NCBI RefSeq assembly: GCF_003795145.1
Contig: NZ_CP027786.1
Span: forward strand, 2,418,001 to 2,482,000
Length of the DNA: 64,000 bases
From: Tetragenococcus koreensis
GTDB taxonomy: Bacteria > Bacillota > Bacilli > Lactobacillales > Enterococcaceae
Direction of reading: 5' to 3'
Part shown: positions 19,773 through 28,282 of the stretch, piece after piece
Position numbering within the stretch: the stretch's first letter is position 1
Layout: the number at the start of each line of letters is the position of its first letter
The notes under the pieces: generated by a model
The model's input: only the letters and a program-made list of their open reading frames with translations
The model's database searches: none
What the model was told of the DNA's origin: nothing
Made by a program: the position numbers and the translations under genes

Positions 19773-21263
19773 ATGAGCTATGTATTAGGTTTAGATTTAG
19801 GGACTAGTTCACTAAAGGGGAATCTACTAGATGAAACAGGCAAAACTATTTGTATAGAGTCAGTAGAATATGAACTATTAAATCCCAAAAGCGGTTATAA
19901 CGAACAAAATCCAAATGATTGGATTCAAGCCTGCTATCATTTATTTGGAAAATTTTCAAAGTCGGTTAGCGATTTTACCAGGAACTTAGAAGGAATTAGT
20001 TTTTCTGGCCAAATGCATTCATTAGTGTTAGCTGATCATAATGGAAATGTACTAAGACCTGCAATCCTCTGGAATGATGTACGTACTACAAAACAGTGTA
20101 AATATATAACAGGTACTTTTGGCGAAGAGATTTTGAAAATTACTAAAAATGTTGTTTTAGAAGGCTTTACATTACCTAAAATATTATGGGTGCAAGAAAA
20201 TGAACCTGAAGTTTGGAAGCAAGTAAGGAAAATATTTTTACCAAAAGATTATCTCAGGTATTCTTTAACTGGAAAATTTCATATGGATTATTCGGATGCT
20301 GCAGGTACTTTGTTGATGGATATAAAAGAAAAAAAGTGGTCGCCGACTATTTTAAAACAGTACAACATTCCTATAGAGTACCTGCCAAAATTAGTGAATT
20401 CATTTGAGTTTATTGGAAACCTAGATGAAAACATCAAAGAAAGATATGGATTTAAAAATAATATAAAGGTATTTGCTGGTGGCGCTGATAATGCCGTCTC
20501 TTCTCTAGGAGTGGGGTTGGCTGATCCTGATACTGCGATAGCAAGTATTGGTACTTCGGGTGTTTTTCTATCTCTTGAAGACAGTATCCATGACAAATAC
20601 AAGGGAAGTGTCCATTTATTTAATCATGTATTGCCAAATAAGTATTATTCAATGGGGGTAACGTTATCTGCAGGACATAGCGTTTCTTGGTTTAAAAATC
20701 TTATAGATAAAGAACAATCGTATGATAAGTTTTTAAGTAATATATCAGATGTTCCAATTGGAAGCAACGGCTTATTGTTTACTCCCTACATTTCAGGAGA
20801 AAGAACTCCTTATTTTGATAGCCAAATTAGAGCTTCATTTATTGGATTAAGCCATGATCACACATTAACTGATTTAAAAAGAGCAGTCATTGAAGGAGTA
20901 ACTTTTTCTTTAAAAGATTCCCAAGTATTAATGGAATCTCTAAGAAAAAAGAACTTTAATAGAATAATATCCATTGGCGGCGGGGCAAAGAATAAAGAAT
21001 GGCTACAAATTCAAGCTGATATTTTCAACACGCAAGTTGTTAACCTGGAGGCTGAGGAAGGGCCTGGACTAGGAGCAGCGATGATTGCGGCAATGGGCCT
21101 TGATTGGTTTGAAACATTTGAAGATTGCATTGGACGTATAATAAATTATGTCGATAAAGTTGACCCAATTCCAGAAAATGTGGAGAAATATAAACGAATT
21201 TATGAATTGTATACTAAAGTTTATAAATCTACAAAATCTATTACTCATAAACTGAGATTATGA
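19773..21263 (+). CDS. xylB: Xylulokinase
   Basis: A 496-residue FGGY-family kinase that phosphorylates D-xylulose to xylulose 5-phosphate. It shows the N-terminal phosphate-binding loop LGLDLGTSSLKG, the catalytic-site segment ISFSGQMHSLVL with QMH, and the C-terminal ATP site SIGGGAKNKEWLQIQAD. The start at 19773 has AGGTGA 5 bp upstream and fits homologues better than a TTG at 19764. It is operonic with xylA and the downstream GH31 genes. Confidence 0.95.
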   Translation: MSYVLGLDLGTSSLKGNLLDETGKTICIESVEYELLNPKSGYNEQNPNDWIQACYHLFGKFSKSVSDFTRNLEGISFSGQMHSLVLADHNGNVLRPAILWNDVRTTKQCKYITGTFGEEILKITKNVVLEGFTLPKILWVQENEPEVWKQVRKIFLPKDYLRYSLTGKFHMDYSDAAGTLLMDIKEKKWSPTILKQYNIPIEYLPKLVNSFEFIGNLDENIKERYGFKNNIKVFAGGADNAVSSLGVGLADPDTAIASIGTSGVFLSLEDSIHDKYKGSVHLFNHVLPNKYYSMGVTLSAGHSVSWFKNLIDKEQSYDKFLSNISDVPIGSNGLLFTPYISGERTPYFDSQIRASFIGLSHDHTLTDLKRAVIEGVTFSLKDSQVLMESLRKKNFNRIISIGGGAKNKEWLQIQADIFNTQVVNLEAEEGPGLGAAMIAAMGLDWFETFEDCIGRIINYVDKVDPIPENVEKYKRIYELYTKVYKSTKSITHKLRL

Positions 21264-21302
21264 GTAATTTATAGAAAACTTTCAAAGTACTAGGAGGCTG
21301 TA

Positions 21303-23381
21303 ATGATTAAAGTTGAAGATAACTATATTGAAAAGCGATACGACAATGAACTGTTGATAATTGAACCTTGGGGAGCTAATTCTTTACGAGTGCGGTCCTT
21401 TTTAGACCAAAAAAAGACCGAACGTAAAAATGCACTTACTGAAGAGGCTCAGTATGATGTTTCTAAAGTAAAGACTTTCTTTAATGATGAAAAGGCTACT
21501 ATTGTTAATGGAAAGATAAAAGCTACTCTTGATCACAGAGATCGGCTTACTTTTTATAATGACAAAGATGAAATATTGTTAGAAGAATTTATTCGACTAA
21601 GAGCAGTGAAACATGATGATGGCAGTGAAGATGTTGGCACAGTTGAAATCACAAAAGATTTTAACTCGACTTTAAAATTAAAATCGCGGGAATATAGGGC
21701 AAATAACGATGGACCAAATTTTCATACTAAAGTTCGTTTTGAGTCAAATAAAAAAGAAAAAATTTATGGTATGGGTCAATACCAACATCCATATCTAGAT
21801 TTAAAAAATACGATGCTTGAGTTAGCGCAAAGAAATTCACAGATGTCTATTCCTTTTTATGTTTCAAGTAAAAACTATGGATTTTTATGGAATAACCCAG
21901 GTATTGGTAAAGTCACTTTTGCTAAAAACCTTACTGAATGGGAGATGTTTGGAACAGATTACATTGATTATTGGATTACTGCAGGAGAAACGCCAAAAGA
22001 AATAACTGAACAATATACAAGTGTAACTGGGAGATCTCCGGAAATGCCTGAGAATTTATTAGGGTTATGGCAAAGCAAACTAAGGTATAGGACTCCAGAA
22101 GAAGTACTGGAAGTTGTGGAAGGGTACCATAAGAGAGGCATTCAATTATCAACGATTGCCATCGATTACTTCCATTGGCCAAAACAAGGGGAATATCGTT
22201 TTGATAAAGATTTCTGGCCAGATCCAGAAAGTTTAATTAGAACACTAAAGAAAGACTATGGCGTGGAGCCTGTTATTTCAATTTGGCCAACAGTTCAATC
22301 GGATGCTTATAATTACGAAGACTATTTGCAAGGCGGTTATTTAGTTAAAGTTAATCGTGGTATTCGATTAACAATGCAAATCCAAGGAAACACGGTCTAC
22401 TTAGATACGACAAATCCAGAAGCTAGAGATTATGTTTGGAGCTTAATCAAAAAAAATTATAAAGATATTGGCATTGATTATTATTGGGTAGATGTTGCAG
22501 AACCTGGCTATGCAGTTTATGACTTTGATAATTATAGATATTATGCAGGAACAGCTTTAGAAGTTGGAAACTTGTATCCAAATGAATATTTGAAAATGGT
22601 TTATGAGGGAAATAAAGATACCAATGATGCTGTTGTCACATTAGTTCGTGGGTCCTGGGCAGGAGCACAAAAATATGGCGCTTTAGCCTGGTCTGGAGAT
22701 ATTGATTCAAGTTTTGAAGCTTTTAATAATCAAGTAAATACAGGCTTAAATATGGGAATGGCAGGTATTCCGTGGTGGACTACTGATATAGGTGGCTTCC
22801 ATGGTGGGAATCCAAAAGATCCCGAATTTCAAGAATTAATGGTTAGATGGTTTCAATATAGCACCTTTTCACCTGTGTTAAGGATGCATGGGGACCGTTT
22901 ACCACATAGCGAGCCGCTTTCAGATTCGGGTGGCGGGTCTATGCCAACAGGTGAGCCCAATGAAATTTGGTCCTATGGTGATGAAGTAGAAAATATTTTA
23001 ACGAAGTATGTTGAAATCCGTGAATGCTTGAAAGATTACTTATCTAAAATTATGGAAGAAGCTCATAAATATGGGTATCCAGTGATGAGAACGTTATTTT
23101 ATGAATTTCCTGAAGACGAAAATTCCTGGGAAGTTGATAATACTTATCTATTAGGGTCTGACATATTAGTTGCGCCGATCATGAATTATGAAGATAGAAG
23201 TAGAAAAGTATATCTTCCAGATAATGAAAATTGGATACACTTATATTCAGGTCAAGAATTTGAAGGTGGATCAAGCTATGACATTGAAGCTTCATTAGAA
23301 CAAATTCCGATTTTTATTAGGAAATCGGCAAGTGGACAATTTAAAGAACTACTGGCGTATGCAAAAAATAATTTTAACTAA
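21303..23381 (+). CDS. GH31 alpha-xylosidase-like enzyme (first copy)
   Basis: A 692-residue glycoside hydrolase of family 31 without a signal peptide, hence cytoplasmic. The nucleophile is expected at Asp397 in YYWVDVAEPGY, and the acid/base at Asp466 in ALAWSGDIDSSF. The substrate-cleft segment GIPWWTTDIGGFHGG follows. Its position directly behind xylA-xylB suggests release of xylose from alpha-xylosides such as isoprimeverose. Alpha-glucosidase activity cannot be excluded from sequence. It is 39 bp after xylB with an AGGAGG site. Confidence 0.85.
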   Translation: MIKVEDNYIEKRYDNELLIIEPWGANSLRVRSFLDQKKTERKNALTEEAQYDVSKVKTFFNDEKATIVNGKIKATLDHRDRLTFYNDKDEILLEEFIRLRAVKHDDGSEDVGTVEITKDFNSTLKLKSREYRANNDGPNFHTKVRFESNKKEKIYGMGQYQHPYLDLKNTMLELAQRNSQMSIPFYVSSKNYGFLWNNPGIGKVTFAKNLTEWEMFGTDYIDYWITAGETPKEITEQYTSVTGRSPEMPENLLGLWQSKLRYRTPEEVLEVVEGYHKRGIQLSTIAIDYFHWPKQGEYRFDKDFWPDPESLIRTLKKDYGVEPVISIWPTVQSDAYNYEDYLQGGYLVKVNRGIRLTMQIQGNTVYLDTTNPEARDYVWSLIKKNYKDIGIDYYWVDVAEPGYAVYDFDNYRYYAGTALEVGNLYPNEYLKMVYEGNKDTNDAVVTLVRGSWAGAQKYGALAWSGDIDSSFEAFNNQVNTGLNMGMAGIPWWTTDIGGFHGGNPKDPEFQELMVRWFQYSTFSPVLRMHGDRLPHSEPLSDSGGGSMPTGEPNEIWSYGDEVENILTKYVEIRECLKDYLSKIMEEAHKYGYPVMRTLFYEFPEDENSWEVDNTYLLGSDILVAPIMNYEDRSRKVYLPDNENWIHLYSGQEFEGGSSYDIEASLEQIPIFIRKSASGQFKELLAYAKNNFN

Positions 23382-23412
23382 TGAATACGATGATTTCTGG
23401 AGGGAATCTTAG

Positions 23413-25479
23413 ATGTATTTTCAAAAAGAAATAGAAATCACCTCAAACTCTATCATTGTTAAAGATAGAGACCAATTCTTAATAATAAAAGAATGGGGCG
23501 AAAATTCCGTTAGAGTGATTAGTGCTCCAGACCATAACTTTTCGTTAAGTAATAAGTATGGGATAGAAGAGTTAGAAAAAAATAATGATGTTAAAGTTTC
23601 AATTAATAAAAAAGAAGAGTTAGTTGAGATGATAAATTATAAATTAAAGATAGTTTACGATGGAGAAAAATTAGTATTCTACAATAAAAACCATAAAATC
23701 TTAGAAGAAATATCTAGAAGACAAAGCAATGTAAGAAGAACCACAGGTATTGATGACCATATACCTATTAAGGATTTGCCAACGTCGTCTTTAAATATTT
23801 CGCCAAGAGAATTTAACTTTAAATCTGATAACTCTTATGAAGCTATTCTAAGATTTGAAGGAGACACTTCAGAAAAGATGTTTGGTCTAGGCGGCTATCA
23901 AGAAGGAAATTTAAATAAAAATTTCGGCACTTATGAATTAATGCATCGGAATTCGCAAACTTCAATACCATTCTATATTTCAAATAAAAATTATGGGTTT
24001 ATTTGGAATAATTCTTCAATTGGTGAAGTTACATTTAGTCGTAATCAAATAATTTGGAAAAGTAATAATACTCAGTGCATTGATTATGTTGTAACTGTTG
24101 GAGATAATCCTAAACAATTACTTACTAATTTTACTACTATGACGGGAAAACCTCCTAAATTAGATAAAGATTTGTTAGGTTTGTGGCAGAGTAAGTTAAG
24201 ATATCAAACGCTTAATGAGATAAAAGAAATATATAACGGTTATAAAAAAAGAAAGATAAATTTATCTGTACTAGTTATTGACTATTTTCATTGGACAGCA
24301 GACGGAGATTTTGAATTTGACTTAAAATATTGGAATGGCATTAACCAATGGGCTAATGTTTTAAAAGCTAATAATATTAAACTAATGGTTTCATTGTGGC
24401 CAACAGTGACCTCCGAAAGTAAATACTATGATTATTATAAAAATAATCAAATGTTAATTAGATCTGCTTACAAAAAAGATAACATGTTTGAGGGAAAAGA
24501 AATATTGGATTTTTCAAACCCCTTAACGGCCAAACACTTACAAAAATTGTTAAATCATAACTACCGTGAATTGGGAGTTGATTTGTTTTGGGCTGATCAA
24601 GCAGAACCGGAGATGACAAATTATAATCACAAAGAATATTTAGTTTATGATGGTAGTTTAGAAAAATACGGAAACAAATATCCTTATCATTATATTAAAG
24701 CGGTTAAAAATAATAATTTAAATGTTTATGATCAAACATTCCCAGTACTGATTAGATCAGCATGGTTTAATTCACAAAAATATGGTGCACTTGCTTGGTC
24801 AGGAGATATTGAAAGTTCATTTAACTCTTTAAAAAGGCAAATTCAAATTGGTATTAGTATGGGATTATCAGGCATACCTTGGTGGACAAGTGATATTGCT
24901 GGATTCCATAGTGGAGATAGTTCCACAGAAAATTTTAGAGAATTAATGATTAGATGGTTTCAATTTGCAGTATTTAGTCCTATTTTACGGATGCACGGAG
25001 ATAGGCAACCACATACTATTAGAATCGGGGAAAATGGTGGTGGATTAAGAACGAGTGGTGGACCAAACGAAATTTGGTCGTTTGGAAAAGAAGTGGAAGA
25101 AATACTAACCAAGTTTATATGCATTAGAGAAAAATTGGCAAAATATATTGAAACCCTGTACGACGAAAGCGCCAAAGTTGGTTATCCAATCATAAGAAGT
25201 TTATTTTTTGAATTTCCTTATGATTCAGAAACCTGGAATGAAACTACAAATTATATGTTTGGGAGCGATTTATTGATTGTTCCAATTGTTGAAGAAAAGA
25301 CTACCAAAACTGAAGTATATCTACCTAAAGGATGTAACTGGACTGAAGTATTTTCAGGCATCAGTTACGAAGGAGGAAGAAATTACGAAATAATAGTATC
25401 GCTAGACACATTGCCAGTATTTTGTAAAGAAGGTTCAGTATTAGAGAAAAATATCGAAAATATATTTAAGGAAAAATAA
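23413..25479 (+). CDS. GH31 alpha-xylosidase-like enzyme (second copy)
   Basis: A 688-residue paralogue of the preceding gene, 31 bp downstream. It shares the same architecture: nucleophile Asp395 in LFWADQAEPEM, acid/base Asp465 in ALAWSGDIESSF, and GIPWWTSDIAGFHSG. It differs from the first copy across much of its length, so this is an old duplication rather than a recent one. Two cytoplasmic copies side by side suggest different linkages or phosphorylated against free substrates (inference). Lysine-rich and AT-biased codon use is stronger here than in the first copy. Confidence 0.83.
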   Translation: MYFQKEIEITSNSIIVKDRDQFLIIKEWGENSVRVISAPDHNFSLSNKYGIEELEKNNDVKVSINKKEELVEMINYKLKIVYDGEKLVFYNKNHKILEEISRRQSNVRRTTGIDDHIPIKDLPTSSLNISPREFNFKSDNSYEAILRFEGDTSEKMFGLGGYQEGNLNKNFGTYELMHRNSQTSIPFYISNKNYGFIWNNSSIGEVTFSRNQIIWKSNNTQCIDYVVTVGDNPKQLLTNFTTMTGKPPKLDKDLLGLWQSKLRYQTLNEIKEIYNGYKKRKINLSVLVIDYFHWTADGDFEFDLKYWNGINQWANVLKANNIKLMVSLWPTVTSESKYYDYYKNNQMLIRSAYKKDNMFEGKEILDFSNPLTAKHLQKLLNHNYRELGVDLFWADQAEPEMTNYNHKEYLVYDGSLEKYGNKYPYHYIKAVKNNNLNVYDQTFPVLIRSAWFNSQKYGALAWSGDIESSFNSLKRQIQIGISMGLSGIPWWTSDIAGFHSGDSSTENFRELMIRWFQFAVFSPILRMHGDRQPHTIRIGENGGGLRTSGGPNEIWSFGKEVEEILTKFICIREKLAKYIETLYDESAKVGYPIIRSLFFEFPYDSETWNETTNYMFGSDLLIVPIVEEKTTKTEVYLPKGCNWTEVFSGISYEGGRNYEIIVSLDTLPVFCKEGSVLEKNIENIFKEK

Positions 25480-25493
25480 AGGAGAAGATTGAT

Positions 25494-25967
25494 ATGGGAG
25501 TAGCTATTGCAAGAATTGATCAAAGATTAGTCCATGGAATCGTAGTTACACAATGGGCTAGTTCAGTAAAAGCCAAAAGAATCATGGTAGTAAATGATGA
25601 AGTAGCAAAAGATGAACCACGAAAAGCTACAATGCGTTTAAGTAAACCAGCAGGAACAGGAATGTCTTTAATTAATACAGAGACTGCTATCACAAATTTT
25701 AATGCAGGTAAATATGTTAGTCATAACGTATTATTAGTTGTAGATAATGTAGAAACTTTATTAACTTTAGTAAAAAATGGTGTTGAGATACCGAAAGTAA
25801 ATATTGGAATTATGTTAGATAAAGAAGGACGTACAAAATATGCCAAGAATTTTGCAGCTTCAGATAAAGAAATGAAGCAGTTAGAAGAGCTTTCTAATAT
25901 GGGGATACCAGTTTCATACCAATTTGTTCCTTCAAATAAAGAGGAACAGTTGTCTAAATTTTTATAA
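25494..25967 (+). CDS. PTS EIIB component, mannose family
   Basis: A 157-residue cytoplasmic phosphocarrier. The start AIARIDQRLVHGIVVTQW contains the phospho-acceptor His14 in the R-L-V-H-G motif that defines mannose/fructose/sorbose EIIB proteins. It begins 14 bp after the second GH31 gene behind AAAGGAGAAG, so it belongs to the xylose and alpha-xyloside operon. It is part of a four-gene set in the order B-C-D-A. Confidence 0.9.
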   Translation: MGVAIARIDQRLVHGIVVTQWASSVKAKRIMVVNDEVAKDEPRKATMRLSKPAGTGMSLINTETAITNFNAGKYVSHNVLLVVDNVETLLTLVKNGVEIPKVNIGIMLDKEGRTKYAKNFAASDKEMKQLEELSNMGIPVSYQFVPSNKEEQLSKFL

Positions 25968-26027
25968 ATAAGATGGCCCTGAATAATTATTATGGCTTAT
26001 TTAGGGATGACAAAGAGGAGAATTTTT

Positions 26028-26819
26028 ATGCCAGATTTATTACAGAACATTCTGATCATATTACTACCGATGTATGCTTTGATTGATAACCGTGGGATTA
26101 CTGTTATGAACCATTGGCCAGTAACTGTTGGTCTCTTTGCTGGTTTAATTATGGGAGATTTTCAGTCAGCGATGGTAATAGCTGGTACGTTCCAATTAAT
26201 GAGCTTAGGTGTTGCTGCTTTAGGAGGTTCATCTGTACCAGATTATGCATTGGCAACCGTCGTTGCGATTTATTTAAACGCACGTACAGGAGTAGGTACT
26301 GGTACGTCGATTGCAGTAGGTTTACCAGTGGGGATTTTAGCAATTAACTTAGACGTTTTAACTCGGACTTTAAATTCATTTGTTACAGCTAGGTCCAAAA
26401 AATATTTAGAACAAAGAGAGTTCAAAAAAATGCAATTAGTTAACCTTATTAGTGTTCTGTTTGTTGCTTTACAAGCATTCGTTCCTATGGTTATTTTAGT
26501 TGTATTTGGTCCAGCTACAGTTGAGACAATTATTGACTGGATACCAGATTGGGTAACAGATGGCTTGAATATTGCAGGAGGAATGTTACCAGTGGTAGGG
26601 GTTGCTATGCTAATGCGCTATATGCCAACGAAACGTTATATTTGGTCTCTATTAATCGGTTTTGTGATGGCAGCGTATTTAGAATTAGATATTTTAGCGA
26701 TTTCAATTATAGGTTTTGCTTTAGCTATTTATACTTATAACAGGTTAATAAGTCAAAAAGTAGCAGTTTCAGCTAGTGGAAGCGCAGAGTATAGTGAAGG
26801 AGATGATTTTGATGAATAA
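26028..26819 (+). CDS. PTS EIIC component, mannose family
   Basis: A 263-residue membrane subunit. The start ATG at 26028 is preferred over 25992 because AGAGGAG lies just before it and the protein then begins MPDLLQNILIILLPMYALID, like other family members. Motifs VTVGLFAGLIMGDFQSAM and AALGGSSVPDYALAT are typical. Several hydrophobic helices are followed by an acidic tail (EYSEGDDFDE). It overlaps EIID by 8 bp. Confidence 0.9.
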   Translation: MPDLLQNILIILLPMYALIDNRGITVMNHWPVTVGLFAGLIMGDFQSAMVIAGTFQLMSLGVAALGGSSVPDYALATVVAIYLNARTGVGTGTSIAVGLPVGILAINLDVLTRTLNSFVTARSKKYLEQREFKKMQLVNLISVLFVALQAFVPMVILVVFGPATVETIIDWIPDWVTDGLNIAGGMLPVVGVAMLMRYMPTKRYIWSLLIGFVMAAYLELDILAISIIGFALAIYTYNRLISQKVAVSASGSAEYSEGDDFDE

Positions 26820-27654
26820 TGAACACAAAAGCCAAACTAATAGTTCTCAGGTAAATAAATTATCAAAGAAAGAACTTCGCCGTGCTGCTTGGAGATGGAC
26901 AGTTATTGGAAGCAATAATATTAACTACGGAACGCTTCAAGGGACTGGCTATGCTTGGGCACTTGCTAATACGCTACGTAAAGTGTATCCAAATGATGAT
27001 GACTATGTTGAAGCAATGAATGTTGAATATGAATATTTCAATATTACTCCGTATATGGCTCCCTTAGTTATTGGTACTGACGTTGCGATGCAAGAACAAC
27101 AAGGCACAGAATCTTTAGAAGCTGTAAGATCTATTAAAACTTCGTTAATGGGACCATTATCTGGTATTGGAGATTCATTATTGTGGGTGCTCTATCCAAC
27201 AATTATGGGTTCGATCAGTGGCTATATGGCGTTGGATGGTAATCCTCTTGGTGCTATTGCTTGGATAGTTTTAAATCTATTATTAATTTGGTTCCGGTTA
27301 AAATTATTTGATCTTGGTTATAAATCTGGTGCACGTCTAATCACGGATCTGTCAGATCGTTTAACAGCAATTACTGAAGGAGCTTCTGTAATGGGGCTTA
27401 CAGTAGTGGGTAGCTTAATTGCTACTGTTGTAGAAGTTCATACACCTTTAGAATTTACATTTGGTGAAGTAACACTTGGTCTACAAGAAGAGGTCTTTGA
27501 TCAAATCCTCCCGGCCTTATTACCAGTAATTTTAACTGGTGTAGTCTACTATCTAATGGAAAAGAGAAAATGGGGATTCTTAAAAATTATTTTTGCAATA
27601 ATTATTCTTTCATTAGTCGGTTCGTATTTTGGAATATTGGGGGTAGAATCGTAA
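26812..27654 (+). CDS. PTS EIID component, mannose family
   Basis: A 280-residue membrane subunit found only in mannose-family PTS. The ATG at 26812 follows AAGGAGATG and overlaps the EIIC end; the upstream 26776 start has no such site. The N-terminal half has LRRAAWRWTVIGSNNINYGTLQG and SLMGPLSGIGDSLLWV, both characteristic. The C-terminus has two or three hydrophobic helices. With EIIC it forms the translocation channel. Confidence 0.9.
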   Translation: MNNEHKSQTNSSQVNKLSKKELRRAAWRWTVIGSNNINYGTLQGTGYAWALANTLRKVYPNDDDYVEAMNVEYEYFNITPYMAPLVIGTDVAMQEQQGTESLEAVRSIKTSLMGPLSGIGDSLLWVLYPTIMGSISGYMALDGNPLGAIAWIVLNLLLIWFRLKLFDLGYKSGARLITDLSDRLTAITEGASVMGLTVVGSLIATVVEVHTPLEFTFGEVTLGLQEEVFDQILPALLPVILTGVVYYLMEKRKWGFLKIIFAIIILSLVGSYFGILGVES

Positions 27655-27689
27655 TACTAAAATAACTTAAAAAATATGGAGGGAATTTA

Positions 27690-28109
27690 GTGCAAAAGAT
27701 TATAATAGCATCACACCGTAAATTAGCAAGTGGACTAAAAGATACATTAGAATATTTAGCTCCAAATACCGTAGAAATTATCGATACTAGTGCGTATCTC
27801 GATAACGTTCCTTTTAAATTGGAAGTTGAAAAAGTTCTAAAACAATTTGAAAAAACAGAACAAATATTTGTATTTACAGATTTACTTGGAGGTTCAGTTA
27901 ACCAGGAATTTGCGAATAAAATATCTGAATATAATATTGAATTGATTTCTGGAGTGAACCTTCCTATCTTATTGACTTTGGTATTAAACATGGATGGAAA
28001 AGAAATAACAGCTGATACCATTCGTCAGGCGATAGAAGAAGCAAAAGAACAAATAGTATATGTCAATGATAGTTTAAGTAATCAAGAAATTGATGAGGAA
28101 GATGAATAA
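27690..28109 (+). CDS. PTS EIIA component, mannose family
   Basis: A 139-residue phosphocarrier with the phospho-acceptor His9 in KIIIASHRKLASGLKD and the FTDLLGGSVNQEFA segment typical of EIIA-Man proteins. The start is GTG behind TGGAGGG. It is the last gene of the operon starting at xylA, and a perfect hairpin terminator follows. EIIA, B, C and D are all present, so the transporter is complete. The substrate is not determined; the setting suggests an alpha-xyloside disaccharide. Confidence 0.88.
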   Translation: MQKIIIASHRKLASGLKDTLEYLAPNTVEIIDTSAYLDNVPFKLEVEKVLKQFEKTEQIFVFTDLLGGSVNQEFANKISEYNIELISGVNLPILLTLVLNMDGKEITADTIRQAIEEAKEQIVYVNDSLSNQEIDEEDE

Positions 28110-28128
28110 ATAATTTAGACTATAATAG

Positions 28129-28182
28129 CCAATAAACATAGAGAACAGTTTGTTATTTCTATGTTTATTGGAATTTATTTTT
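28129..28182 (+). terminator. Terminator of the xyl-GH31-PTS operon
   Basis: A perfect 14-bp stem, CCAATAAACATAGA (28129-28142) with TCTATGTTTATTGG (28158-28171), is followed by AATTTATTTTTT. The third GH31 gene beyond it is therefore transcribed at least partly from its own promoter in 28183-28282. Confidence 0.88.
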
Positions 28183-28282
28183 TAAATAGTATAATTAGAC
28201 TATTTAAGAAATACTTTTAAAAAGTTGTTGTTTGAAAATCGGTTAGTTAAAAAATGTAATAATTTTTTATAAAAGGAGAATA

